Shown: piece after piece, positions 16,789 to 24,597 of the stretch
Position numbering within the stretch: the first letter of the stretch is position 1
Layout: each line of letters starts with the position of its first letter
DNA from: Proteiniclasticum sp.
GTDB taxonomy: Bacteria > Bacillota > Clostridia > Clostridiales > Clostridiaceae
DNA length: 64,000 bases
NCBI RefSeq assembly: GCF_003514505.1
Contig: NZ_DOPX01000016.1
Span: 62,001-126,000, forward strand
Direction of reading: 5' to 3'
Position numbers and translations under genes: made by a program
Notes under the pieces: generated by a model
The model's database searches: none
What the model saw: the letters and a program-made list of their open reading frames with translations, nothing else
What the model was told of the DNA's origin: nothing

Positions 16789-17610
16789 ATGACTAATGGA
16801 AAAAACAAAGATGAAAAGGAAAAAGTAACCTTAGGTCAGGAAAAGTTTGAAGCGCCCCTTCCTTTGAAAGAAGAGGAAGTTCAGGCAGATAAGAAACTGG
16901 CCAAGGATCTTCAGGAAGAAAAGAAAAAGAATGTGGTGGAACCGGATCAGGTTCTGGTGAAGAAAGAAGAAAAGTCCATGGCTTTCAAGAAACCAAAGAA
17001 AGGTCAGATGTATGCATTACTGGCAGCTTTGGTGCTGATTCTGGTGCTGCTCTCTGAAACCATCAGAAGATCTGTGTTCCGTGCAGAGGATTCTCTCATT
17101 TTCGTGCCCAAGAGCGGAATGCTCATCCCTCCTGTAGGCACAGCCATGATTGCGGCGGCACTGATCTTACTGGTCATCGCCAGCATTTCTCTGTTTAATA
17201 AGCGTGGAAAGCTCACTGGGCAGCAGAAGGGCATTGCGATTCTTGTGAGCATCCTCATTGCTTTCATCGGCTTTACCAGTTATTTCCGCTATGTGGACTT
17301 CACAGAGACGAAGCTCATCGACAGAAGCATCTTTGCCAACAGAGAGTCCACGTACCTGGATGTCTCTGAGGTTCACGCTTCCACCAAGCAGGAAGGGGAG
17401 AATAATGTTCTGTACTATCACTACAAGCTCCTCAGCGGCAGGGATTATGAACTGAAGGTGACAGAAAAGAACAAGGATGAGGTGAAGCTCATCGATACAA
17501 AGATCAAGAACACAGCCAAGCGTTCCATCGATAATTATGCCATTCAGGAAATGGAAAGACTGGGCATGTATACAAAGGATGAGGCACTGAAACTTTTCAT
17601 TCTGGAATAA
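16789..17610 (+). CDS. Membrane protein with charged N-terminus, unknown function
   Basis: A 273-residue protein. Residues 1-72 are Lys/Glu-rich and presumably cytoplasmic; three membrane helices follow at about 74-90, 117-136 and 147-165; the last 105 residues are hydrophilic (FTETKLIDRSIFANRES onwards, ending LKLFILE). With three helices the charged N-terminus would be inside and the C-terminal domain outside. No enzymatic motif and no family recognised. The ribosome site GGAGGTG precedes the ATG, and the gene lies in one operon with the reductase. Confidence 0.6.
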   Translation: MTNGKNKDEKEKVTLGQEKFEAPLPLKEEEVQADKKLAKDLQEEKKKNVVEPDQVLVKKEEKSMAFKKPKKGQMYALLAALVLILVLLSETIRRSVFRAEDSLIFVPKSGMLIPPVGTAMIAAALILLVIASISLFNKRGKLTGQQKGIAILVSILIAFIGFTSYFRYVDFTETKLIDRSIFANRESTYLDVSEVHASTKQEGENNVLYYHYKLLSGRDYELKVTEKNKDEVKLIDTKIKNTAKRSIDNYAIQEMERLGMYTKDEALKLFILE

Positions 17611-17619
17611 ACAAAAGGA

Positions 17620-17661
17620 AAAGCCTACGCATCACAGAAGGTTTGATGCGTAGGCTTTCAC
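17620..17661 (+). terminator. Bidirectional terminator between convergent operons
   Basis: Perfect 15-base arms AAAGCCTACGCATCA and TGATGCGTAGGCTTT around a 9-base loop; it can serve both the membrane-protein gene and murI. Confidence 0.8.
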
Positions 17662-17678
17662 TATGATTTTTTTCTGGA

Positions 17679-18458
17679 TTAGTCGTCACTTCTCTCTTCA
17701 AGAAGCCTAAAGGACAGCTCTTGGAGCTTCTCATCTGGGCTGGAGTTCAGCACAAGGAGGGTTCCTTTTTCATTTTTGTCCGTGAGAAGGTTCTTTTCTG
17801 ACAGCACCTCTTTCAGATGCCTTGCGGTGCCTTCACTGCCATCCACAATGAGGACGCCCTCTCCGTAAATTCTTCTTAAAGAAGGTTTTATGAAGGGATA
17901 GTGTGTACAGCCAAGGACCACAGCACTCATCTCTTTCTTTACGCTTTTCAGCGCTTCTACGAGGTAAAGATAGCTTTTCTCCTGATAGTTGCCGCCCTCT
18001 TCGATGATTTCCACAAGGCCTGGCAGAGGCAGTGTTTCCACACTGCGGTTTTCTTTATAGCGGTCCAGAAGATTTTTGAACTTCTTTTCCTCCAGAGTTC
18101 TTTTTGTGGCCAGAACCAGGATGTTTCCCTTCTCTGTATGATCCACCGCAACCTTCAGGGCTGGTTCAATACCAATGACAGGAAGATCGGGATAAGACTG
18201 TCTGAGATCTTCTATGGCAGCGCTGGTGGCTGTGTTGCAAGCTACAACTAAGGCTTTGATGGAATAGTCCATGAGTTTCTCCACCACCTGAAAAGAGAGC
18301 TTTTTGATGGTAGCCAGATCTTTATCACCATAGGGAGCATTCAAGGAATCCCCGAAATAGACAAAATCTTCCTGGGGTAAAATATCCATGGCTTTCTTTA
18401 GAACACTGATGCCGCCGACTCCTGAATCAAAAAAACCGATGGGATCTCTTTTTGCCAT
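17679..18458 (-). CDS. murI: Glutamate racemase
   Basis: Makes D-glutamate from L-glutamate for peptidoglycan. The start is placed at 18458 (M-A-K-R-D-P-I-G) because AGGAGG lies 8 bases upstream; the upstream in-frame ATG at 18482 has none. The product has 259 residues. Motifs are GFFDSGVGG near 8, YFGDSLNAPYG near 33, the first catalytic cysteine in VACNTATSA and the second in LGCTHYPF. It is downstream of tyrS in the same direction but has its own promoter-like sequence in the gap. Confidence 0.95.
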   Translation of the reverse strand: MAKRDPIGFFDSGVGGISVLKKAMDILPQEDFVYFGDSLNAPYGDKDLATIKKLSFQVVEKLMDYSIKALVVACNTATSAAIEDLRQSYPDLPVIGIEPALKVAVDHTEKGNILVLATKRTLEEKKFKNLLDRYKENRSVETLPLPGLVEIIEEGGNYQEKSYLYLVEALKSVKKEMSAVVLGCTHYPFIKPSLRRIYGEGVLIVDGSEGTARHLKEVLSEKNLLTDKNEKGTLLVLNSSPDEKLQELSFRLLEERSDD

Positions 18459-18503
18459 AAAGCGCCTCCTGCGTAGTTTCAATGGGGTACAAATACTAGA
18501 TTC

Positions 18504-18532
18504 ATTCTAGCAAAAAAGGAGCTTTATTACAA
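18504..18532 (-). promoter_or_regulatory. Putative murI promoter with overlapping CTAG dyad
   Basis: On the minus strand TTGTAA (18527-18532), a 17-base spacer and TAGAAT (18504-18509). A CTAGA/TCTAG inverted repeat (18496-18510) covers the -10. The 12-base sequence CAAATACTAGAT at 18490-18501 is repeated exactly upstream of dhaK. Confidence 0.5.
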
Positions 18533-18533
18533 T

Positions 18534-19730
18534 TTAGGCGGATATGATTTTCACATGGGTCCGCTTTCCGATGGAAAGGGTGAAGCTGCCTTTTGCGGGC
18601 AGTTCCTCTTCCCTGGATATTTTTTCTCCGTTGACCGCAAGACCCTTTTGCGCCAGCAGCCTTTTGAATGCATTCTGGCTTTCCACATAGCCGCTTTCTC
18701 TTAAAAGAACTGCCAAGGTCATGCTGGAAGGTTCCCAGAGAAGCTCCGGCAGATTCTCTGGAATCTCTTCTTTGGTGAACACGGTGGTGAAATAAACTTC
18801 TGCCTCCTTGGCAGCTTCTTCCCCATGATAGAGTCCTGTGAGAAGTTTTGAAAGCTGAAGTTTCACATTTTTGGGATTCTCCTCTTTCAGGGTGGTCTCT
18901 ATATGCAAGATCTCTTCTGGTGTGAGATCTGTCACTAAGGTGAAGTATTTCAGGATGAGACTGTCTGGCAGTGTCATGATTTTCTGAAACATCACTTTAG
19001 GTTCCTCGTCAATGCCCACATAGTTTCCGAGGCTTTTACTCATCTTCTCCACACCATCCAGACCTTCTAAAAGAGGCATCATGAGCACCGTCTGAGGAGA
19101 TTGGCCTCTGGACTTCTGCAGAGTCCTTCCCATGAGAAGATTGAAGGTCTGATCGGTTCCCCCAAGCTCCACATCCGCTTTTATCATGAGGGAGTCGTAT
19201 CCTTGAAGAAGGGGATAGACAAACTCATTGAGGCCAATGGGGAAACCCGATTCAAACCGCTTTTTGAAATCCTCCCGCTCCATCATTCTCGCCACGGTGG
19301 TGGTTTTCATGAGGAGAAGGGTTTCTTGAAGATCCATCTTCTCCAGCCAGGTGCTGTTGAAGTGGACCACGGTTTTTTCCGGGTCCAGGATCTTAAAAAT
19401 CTGATCTGTGTAGGTTTTTGCATTTTCCAGCACCTGTTCTTTGGAGAGTTCCACCCGGGACTTTGATTTTCCCGTGGGATCTCCGATTCTTCCTGTAAAA
19501 TCTCCAATGATGATATGCACCTCATGACCGAGATCCTGAAATGCTTTCAGTTTACGGAGAACCACCGTATGTCCCAGATGAATGTCCGGTGCACTGGGGT
19601 CCAGCCCCAGTTTCACCTTCAGTTTCCTGCCATGCTTCAGTTTTTCCTTCAATTCTTCCATGCCGATGACTTCCTCTGCCCCTTTTTCAATGAGTGCCAG
19701 AATCGAGTCCAATTGTTCCAAGTTTTCCAT
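18534..19730 (-). CDS. tyrS: Tyrosyl-tRNA synthetase
   Basis: Charges tRNA-Tyr. The 398-residue class I synthetase has HLGH at 51-54 (HIGH motif) and a canonical KMSKS near 229-233; the KMSKS form and the PDIHLGHTVVL sequence suggest the TyrZ-like subgroup. The C-terminal S4-like RNA-binding domain covers roughly 335-398 (LAQKGLAVNGEKI). GTTAGGAGAAT precedes the ATG. The gene is preceded by a complete T-box leader with a UAC specifier and by an unusual 8-base tandem repeat within its 5' untranslated region. Confidence 0.97.
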   Translation of the reverse strand: MENLEQLDSILALIEKGAEEVIGMEELKEKLKHGRKLKVKLGLDPSAPDIHLGHTVVLRKLKAFQDLGHEVHIIIGDFTGRIGDPTGKSKSRVELSKEQVLENAKTYTDQIFKILDPEKTVVHFNSTWLEKMDLQETLLLMKTTTVARMMEREDFKKRFESGFPIGLNEFVYPLLQGYDSLMIKADVELGGTDQTFNLLMGRTLQKSRGQSPQTVLMMPLLEGLDGVEKMSKSLGNYVGIDEEPKVMFQKIMTLPDSLILKYFTLVTDLTPEEILHIETTLKEENPKNVKLQLSKLLTGLYHGEEAAKEAEVYFTTVFTKEEIPENLPELLWEPSSMTLAVLLRESGYVESQNAFKRLLAQKGLAVNGEKISREEELPAKGSFTLSIGKRTHVKIISA

Positions 19731-19754
19731 ACGATCATTCTCCTAACTTTTTTT

Positions 19755-19860
19755 CTCCGTACTCCGTAACCTTCTGTTCTTCTCCATGCTTCCATACTGC
19801 CTGTGCTTCTGTGCTTCTGTGCTTCTGTGCTTCTTTTTTTCTATACTTCTATACTGCTGG
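19755..19860 (-). repeat. Degenerate 8-base tandem repeat in the tyrS 5' untranslated region
   Basis: Four exact tandem copies of TGTGCTTC on the plus strand (19802-19833; GAAGCACA on the transcript strand), flanked on both sides by degenerate copies such as TATACTTC and CATGCTTC. It lies between the T-box terminator and the tyrS ribosome site, so it is part of the mRNA leader only when the T-box reads through. Confidence 0.8.
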
Positions 19861-19864
19861 CTTT

Positions 19865-20175
19865 TCTTTATTTTGGCCAAAAATAAAAAATCTCCATCCC
19901 TCCAGAATCTCTCTGAAAGGATGAAGACGTAAGCTCCATGGTACCACCTTAATTTATCTCTCATGTCGCCATGAGAAAACTTATCGGGTACATTCATACC
20001 CTAGCACGGTAACGGGTGCAGTCTTCCGAGGCAGCCTACTCTTTACGCATTTCGGTGCCTGGCTCAGGGACGTATTCATAGAAGCTGACCTATTTCCTCA
20101 CACCACACCGGAAACTCTCTTTAAGTGCCATACTTTTATTACTCTTTCCCATCAAAGCCTTTGCTGTTTGATTTA
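19865..20175 (-). promoter_or_regulatory. T-box leader of tyrS (tRNA-Tyr sensor)
   Basis: A tRNA-sensing riboswitch that lets transcription into tyrS continue when uncharged tRNA-Tyr binds. The T-box core AAGGTGGTACC is at 19940-19950 (minus strand). A TATGAATACGTC segment offers the tyrosine specifier UAC at 20072-20074. The intrinsic terminator (19879-19924) has CATCC/GGATG closing arms followed by ATTTTTTATTTTT, and the antiterminator would use the GGTACC side. The leader is about 300 bases, normal for the class. Confidence 0.9.
19879..19924 (-). terminator. Regulated terminator of the tyrS T-box
   Basis: Minus-strand stem closed by CATCC (19919-19923) and GGATG (19895-19899), followed by GAGATTTTTTATTTTT. 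Confidence 0.8.
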
Positions 20176-20181
20176 TGATTG

Positions 20182-20210
20182 ATTCTAAGTCTTTTATTTC
20201 CCGATGTCAA
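20182..20210 (-). promoter_or_regulatory. Promoter of the tyrS T-box transcript
   Basis: TTGACA (20205-20210), a 17-base spacer and TAGAAT (20182-20187) on the minus strand, immediately upstream of the T-box leader. Confidence 0.8.
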
Positions 20211-20229
20211 GGCTGAATTTTTTATTGTA

Positions 20230-20480
20230 CACAAAAAAAAACCCCCATATGGGGTTATGAGATGAAAAAAAGGGAAAAGAACGATTGACATTCTCTTCAG
20301 CTGGGCAGTCCCATGGGAAGATGTTCCTGCCGGATAGTGATGATGACACTACGAACCTTTGTTCTGTTTAAAGTATAATACAAACAGGTGTTCACGTCAA
20401 TAGGGAAGAATATTTTTCTTTTCTTTGGAACTCTTGGTATAATAGAGAGGCAATGTAATTAAAAAAGGAGTGTTTTATAC
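20230..20480. other. Intergenic region between the tyrS leader and ppiB
   Basis: Contains a CCCCATATGGGG hairpin (about 20243-20254) whose minus-strand side is followed by nine T, looking like a terminator that shields the tyrS promoter from leftward read-through. Further right is a TATAAT at about 20373-20378 and an extended -10 (TGGTATAAT, 20435-20443) likely to drive ppiB. No gene is supported in the stretch. Confidence 0.5.
20435..20443 (+). promoter_or_regulatory. Extended -10 promoter of the ppiB operon
   Basis: TGGTATAAT, a TG-extended perfect -10 about 37 bases before the ppiB start; only a weak -35 (TTTCTT) lies at 17 bases. Confidence 0.5.
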
Positions 20481-20993
20481 ATGAATCCAATCGTAACCAT
20501 TAAGCTTGCAACTGGAAAAGAAATTAAAATAGAGCTGTACAAAGATCTGGCGCCCAACACCGTAAAGAACTTTGTGTCTCTGGTGAACAAGGGGTTTTAT
20601 GACGGACTGAAGTTCCACAGAGTCATCCCGGGCTTTATGATCCAGGGTGGATGCCCAGAAGGCATCGGCATTGGCGGACCAGGCCACAGAATCAAAGGGG
20701 AGTTCAGGGCCAATGGTTTCCAGAACGATCTGAAGCATACAAAAGGCGTCATTTCCATGGCAAGAAGCCAGCACAATGATTCCGCTGGAAGCCAGTTCTT
20801 CCTCATGGTGGCAGATGCGCCACATCTGGATGGACAGTATGCAGGATTTGGTGCGGTCATTGAAGGCCTGGAGAAGGCTCTGGAAATTGCCAGAGTGGAC
20901 AGAGACTACAGAGACATGCCAAGGGTGGACCAGATCATGGAAAAAGTCACAGTAGAACATGCAGAAGACCTGGGTGCACCAGAGGTTCTGTAG
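20481..20993 (+). CDS. ppiB: Cyclophilin-type peptidyl-prolyl cis-trans isomerase
   Basis: A cytoplasmic cyclophilin of 170 residues that speeds proline isomerisation during protein folding. The catalytic region reads FHRVIPGFMIQGG near 53-65, with SMARSQHNDSAGSQFF near 93-108 and LDGQYAGFG near 117. No signal peptide. AAAAAGGAG lies upstream of the ATG. It is first in a run of three same-strand genes (DUF3783 protein, XRE/S24-like regulator) separated by short gaps. Confidence 0.95.
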   Translation: MNPIVTIKLATGKEIKIELYKDLAPNTVKNFVSLVNKGFYDGLKFHRVIPGFMIQGGCPEGIGIGGPGHRIKGEFRANGFQNDLKHTKGVISMARSQHNDSAGSQFFLMVADAPHLDGQYAGFGAVIEGLEKALEIARVDRDYRDMPRVDQIMEKVTVEHAEDLGAPEVL

Positions 20994-21034
20994 CATCTTT
21001 CAAGTGTGTGTTAAATAACTTGTAGGAGAAAACT

Positions 21035-21430
21035 ATGTCAGAAAAGAAGAAAATACTGGTTTATGGACTCAGTGAAACGGAGATGGCCCATCTTCGAGGA
21101 GAAGGGCTTCATCTTCATGAAATCCATCAGGGAAATGCCGGAGGCACGCTGGGAGAGCTTATTGAAAACAAAGAAGTTCCTCATGTGGGAGAGCCCTTGG
21201 GCGTTGTGAAAATTATGATCTTCTGCGGTTTTGAAGCGGATGATCATTTGAAAGAGCTGATCACGAAAATCAGAAAAGAGTATGTGTTTGGGTCCATCAT
21301 GGCCCTCATCACAAAAACCAACATCAGCTGGCGTTTTGACTATATGATTGAGCATCTTCTGGAAGAACGGGAAGAGAACCGTCAGATCGAAAAAGAACGC
21401 CGGGCGCAGTATCAGGAAAAACTGGGGTGA
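21035..21430 (+). CDS. DUF3783-domain protein
   Basis: A 131-residue soluble protein with a DUF3783-like core: KILVYGLSETEMAHLR at the start, KIMIFCGFEADDHLKELI in the middle and SIMALITKTNISWRFDYMIEHLLEER near the end. The charged tail after about 108 is a predicted helix. The family is widespread in Clostridia but uncharacterised. It ends 7 bases before the regulator ATG, so the two are probably co-translated. Confidence 0.75.
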   Translation: MSEKKKILVYGLSETEMAHLRGEGLHLHEIHQGNAGGTLGELIENKEVPHVGEPLGVVKIMIFCGFEADDHLKELITKIRKEYVFGSIMALITKTNISWRFDYMIEHLLEEREENRQIEKERRAQYQEKLG

Positions 21431-21437
21431 AAGTAAG

Positions 21438-22127
21438 ATGGCAAGAGTAGGCGAAGAGCTGAAGAAAAACAGGCTGGATGCCAACATGACCTTGAAACAG
21501 GTGGCAAAAAAGCTGGGTGTTTCTGAAAGCTTTGTGAATGAAGTGGAGCAAGGGAGAAAGGTCGTCAATGAGGATCTTCTGAAGCGCTTCAGCAAAGTGT
21601 TCGACAAGAACATCAGCACCATGGGGCTGGGATCCCTGGAGGAAGCGGCTCAGACGGAGTCTGTGGCAAGAACCAAAGAAATCATCAAGAAAGAAGTCTA
21701 TGTGGCTCCCCAAACACCGGTGAATGAACTTTGGAACCAGGCTTTTGGCGAAAACATCAAAAATGTGCCAGTGTTTGAAGAATCCATGAAAAGCCCCATC
21801 TCCCATAAAGGATATGTGGTGGAAAGCAAAAAGATTGAAGGGTTTCCCGTGGACAAGGTGCTTCTTGTGAAATCAGGAAGTGATGATCTGAAAGGCTATG
21901 GCATCAGGAAGGGAGATCTTCTGTTTGGTGTGGAAGCAAAGGACATTCAAGGAACAAGCTTTATGCTGGTCTCTGTACAGGGAAAGAACCTTTTGAGGAG
22001 AGTCAAAAACCTCAACAATGGGTCCGTGGAGCTTCAGAGCTTCAGAGAGAAAGAAGAGGTCAGAAAGGTGCCCATAAAAGATGTGCTTCCTTTGGTAAAA
22101 TTTCATAAATTGGAAAGAGCATTATAA
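21438..22127 (+). CDS. XRE-family regulator with LexA/S24-like C-terminal domain
   Basis: A 229-residue DNA-binding protein. Residues 4-58 form an XRE helix-turn-helix (MTLKQVAKKLGVSESFVNEVEQG). The C-terminal half has KGYGIRKGDLLFG and LLRRVKNLNNG, which resemble the beta-rich S24/LexA fold; I do not see a clear Ser-Lys protease dyad, so it may only sense or dimerise. The start ATG 21438 is preceded by GGGGTGAAAG. Its targets are unknown. A terminator follows directly, and a DnaA-box cluster lies about 110 bases beyond the stop. Confidence 0.75.
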   Translation: MARVGEELKKNRLDANMTLKQVAKKLGVSESFVNEVEQGRKVVNEDLLKRFSKVFDKNISTMGLGSLEEAAQTESVARTKEIIKKEVYVAPQTPVNELWNQAFGENIKNVPVFEESMKSPISHKGYVVESKKIEGFPVDKVLLVKSGSDDLKGYGIRKGDLLFGVEAKDIQGTSFMLVSVQGKNLLRRVKNLNNGSVELQSFREKEEVRKVPIKDVLPLVKFHKLERAL

Positions 22128-22140
22128 TTATCAACAAACG

Positions 22141-22190
22141 AAGAGCAGGACCTGTGGAAAACCATCGGGGATCTGCTCTTTTTCTTTACG
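22141..22190 (+). terminator. Terminator after the XRE/S24-like gene
   Basis: AAGAGCAG (22141-22148) pairs with CTGCTCTT (22173-22180), followed by TTTCTTT. Confidence 0.75.
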
Positions 22191-22236
22191 CTGATTTAGA
22201 GTACAAAAGAGCATTGTCAGAAGATTCCGTCACAGC

Positions 22237-22305
22237 TTATCCACAGATTGTGGATAAAAAACCCTTTTCTATGGATAACTATTCTTTTTTAGCAGGTTAT
22301 ACACA
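22237..22305. promoter_or_regulatory. Cluster of four DnaA boxes
   Basis: TTATCCACA (22237-22245) and TGTGGATAA (22249-22257) are perfect boxes in opposite orientation 3 bases apart. TATGGATAA (22270-22278) differs at one position, and TTATACACA (22297-22305) fits TTWTNCACA. Four boxes in 69 bases is far above chance, but no replication gene is adjacent. Confidence 0.75.
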
Positions 22306-22476
22306 AGGAGAACTCTTCTTTTTATCTGCATTGAAATCTCATCGTAAAAAGTTCATGTATTGTTCCCTTATTCTTCACGGAATATTACATTTGGTCGTAA
22401 AGGAGAAGATATAATAGTAAGTACAAAGAAGTATGATAAGATTACGCTACAATGAAAGATCGAAAGGAAGATAGAT

Positions 22477-23424
22477 ATGAGAAAGAAAATTGGATTGCTG
22501 TTGTCTCTGACCCTTGTTCTTGGGATACTTTCCGCCTGTGCATCTCCTGAAACTGGAGAAGAGGTGAAGAATCCGGAGGATGCCATCACCTTAGGTTCCT
22601 TTGTGGATACGGAAGGGGGAATCCTTGGCAATATGCTGCTTCTGGCTCTGGAAAATAAGGGATATCTCATAGAAGACAAAGTGCAGTTCGGAACGCCGGA
22701 TGTGCACAGAAATGCGCTTCTGCAAGGAGAACTTGATCTTGGCATCGACTATACAGGAAACGGACAGTTCTACTCAGAAGGCATAGATCCTTCGGTCTGG
22801 GTGGATGCGGTGAAGGGCTATGAAGCCATTCAAGCCTATGATGAAAAAGAGAACAGTCTCATCTGGATGGCTCCTGCCAAAGCAAACAATACGGAAGCTC
22901 TGGCAGTGAAAGAGGACTTTGCCGAAGAGAATGATATTGCCACCATGGAAGATTTTGCAAGATATGTCAATGAAGGTGGGGAAGTGAAGCTTATCACCTC
23001 TCAGCTCTTCGCTGAAAAAGAGCAGGGACTTCTGGGACTGGAAAAAGCCTATGGATTCAAGCTGCAGCCAAGCCAGCTGATTCTTCTGCCCCATGGAAAC
23101 ACAGCAGAGACTTTGAAAGCTCTCGCCAGTGGAACAGATGGTGTCAATGTGGCTCTCGCCTATGCCACAGATGGATCCCTGGTGGATCTGGCGCTTAGGA
23201 TCATTGAAGATCCAAAGTCCATTCCGCCGGTCTATGAGCCCTCTGCCATCATCCGGAAAGAAGTCCTCGACAAGTATCCGGAAGTGAAGGAAATCGTGGA
23301 GGAAGTATTTGCTCTCCTGACGAAAGAAAATCTGCAGGAAATGAACAAAGCCGTCATCGTGGATGGAAAATCCCCCAAGGATGTGGCGAAGGAATTCCTC
23401 ACTGAAAATAAACTGCTGCCATAA
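22477..23424 (+). CDS. Osmolyte ABC importer, substrate-binding lipoprotein
   Basis: A 315-residue lipoprotein that captures a quaternary amine such as glycine betaine, choline or carnitine outside the membrane. The signal peptide ends in a lipobox ILSAC (Cys21). The mature part has the OpuC/OsmX/OpuAC-type sequence LGSFVDTEGGILGNML and DLGIDYTGNGQFY, then ALAYATDGSLVDLALRIIEDP near 225. It is first of four overlapping genes for a complete importer. The exact ligand cannot be read from the sequence. Confidence 0.92.
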   Translation: MRKKIGLLLSLTLVLGILSACASPETGEEVKNPEDAITLGSFVDTEGGILGNMLLLALENKGYLIEDKVQFGTPDVHRNALLQGELDLGIDYTGNGQFYSEGIDPSVWVDAVKGYEAIQAYDEKENSLIWMAPAKANNTEALAVKEDFAEENDIATMEDFARYVNEGGEVKLITSQLFAEKEQGLLGLEKAYGFKLQPSQLILLPHGNTAETLKALASGTDGVNVALAYATDGSLVDLALRIIEDPKSIPPVYEPSAIIRKEVLDKYPEVKEIVEEVFALLTKENLQEMNKAVIVDGKSPKDVAKEFLTENKLLP

Positions 23425-23448
23425 CAGACGAGATGGAAGGTGCTGCTT

Positions 23449-24597
23449 TTGAAGAAGAAACTGGATTATCCCCAATTGGTGTACAGCTTTTTAGGGCTGC
23501 TGGCACTGCTTTTACTGAATATATCCGAAGTGAAGCCCAACCGTATTGCACCAGGAGAAAGGTATAGGCTCTATGAGCTTTCCGGGTTGCCCATGATGAT
23601 TTTTGTCATGGGCTTTCTTGTGCTGATGCTCCTTTCCTATGATTTTTCGGAAAAAAAGGCCGTGGTTTCCGGCATCCTTTCCGCGATTCTCTTTACGGGG
23701 ATCCTTTTTGTGCTGGGCAGAGTCTCTCTGGAGATGGCGAAAGATGCGCCTACCATGAGGCTCAGCTTTTCCGCTGGCTTCTACGGGATTCTTCTCATGG
23801 TGTATCTTCTCGTAGGGCATGGGCTGTCGAAGAAACCCAGAAGGCAGTATCTCATCTACATGGGACTTGTTCTCAGCGGTGCAGTGGTGGTCTTTCTTCT
23901 TGCTTCCGGACAGTTTCAGGTGTTTTCCATCATGAAAGAGTTTGAGAATAAAAGAGCCCAGTTTTTCACAAGCTTCACGGAGCATCTGTTCCTTTCCATG
24001 GGCTCTGTGCTGGCAGGAATGCTCCTTGCAGTTCCCCTGGGGTATCTGGCATACCGCAGAAAAAAGCTGGAGTCTTTTGTCATGGTGCCTCTGTCCATTC
24101 TGGAAACCATACCCAGCCTATCTCTTTTTGGTGTTCTTTTGGTTCCTTTGGCTGCCCTGGGAAGACTTCCATTTTTTAAAGCCCTTGGCGTCAGCGGCAT
24201 CGGATGGGCACCGGCTTTTGTTGCCCTCACCCTCTATACACTCTTGCCCATCGGCCGAAACACTTTAGTGGGATTTTCCACGGTGGATCAGAGTGTCATC
24301 GAAGCGGCCAGAGGCATGGGCATGAACAGGTCTGAAATATTCCGCCGGATCCTTTTCCCACTGGCGCTGCCCATCATTCTGACGGGTCTTCGCATCGCCA
24401 TGGTCCAGACCCTAGGAGGCGCAGTATTGGCTGGCCTTGTGGGGGGCGGTGGGCTTGGAAGCTTTGTGTTCCTGGGGCTTGCAGAAGGATCGCCGGATCT
24501 TGTGCTTCTTGGGGTCATTCCCATTGTGGTCATGACCCTTACGCTGGACAGCACCTTGAAAGCGCTGGTGAAGAGATTGAGGAGGGATGAATTGTGA
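23449..24597 (+). CDS. Osmolyte ABC importer, permease with long N-terminal extension
   Basis: A permease of about 382 residues. The N-terminal 160 or so residues form four or five extra membrane helices, and the second half is the conventional binding-protein-dependent permease domain with the coupling (EAA) loop EAARGMGMNRSEIFRRILFP. The start is set at TTG 23449, 8 bases after GGAAGG; the GTG at 23440 sits directly on the ribosome site. Its TGA overlaps the GTG start of the ATPase gene (GTGA). Confidence 0.88.
   Translation: MKKKLDYPQLVYSFLGLLALLLLNISEVKPNRIAPGERYRLYELSGLPMMIFVMGFLVLMLLSYDFSEKKAVVSGILSAILFTGILFVLGRVSLEMAKDAPTMRLSFSAGFYGILLMVYLLVGHGLSKKPRRQYLIYMGLVLSGAVVVFLLASGQFQVFSIMKEFENKRAQFFTSFTEHLFLSMGSVLAGMLLAVPLGYLAYRRKKLESFVMVPLSILETIPSLSLFGVLLVPLAALGRLPFFKALGVSGIGWAPAFVALTLYTLLPIGRNTLVGFSTVDQSVIEAARGMGMNRSEIFRRILFPLALPIILTGLRIAMVQTLGGAVLAGLVGGGGLGSFVFLGLAEGSPDLVLLGVIPIVVMTLTLDSTLKALVKRLRRDEL

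Larger units (their letters stand above)
22128..22476. other. Non-coding region with terminator and DnaA-box cluster
   Basis: This 349-base gap contains a terminator at its left end, four DnaA-box-like 9-mers at 22237-22305, and a TATAAT at 22410-22415 that may drive the osmolyte importer. A frame of 86 codons crosses it but starts inside the terminator stem and has no family resemblance. Confidence 0.6.

Noticed and set aside
19802..19833. CRISPR-like repeats
   Set aside because: Units are 8 bases with no spacers, so this is a simple tandem repeat. No CRISPR array was seen anywhere in the window.
19743..19997. An 84-codon minus-strand frame over the tyrS leader
   Set aside because: It crosses the T-box terminator and the 8-base tandem repeat; its repeated STEAQKHR-like sequence is a product of the DNA repeat.
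22154..22414. An 86-codon frame between the regulator and importer genes
   Set aside because: It starts inside a terminator stem, contains the DnaA boxes and the likely importer promoter, and has no recognisable domain or ribosome site.
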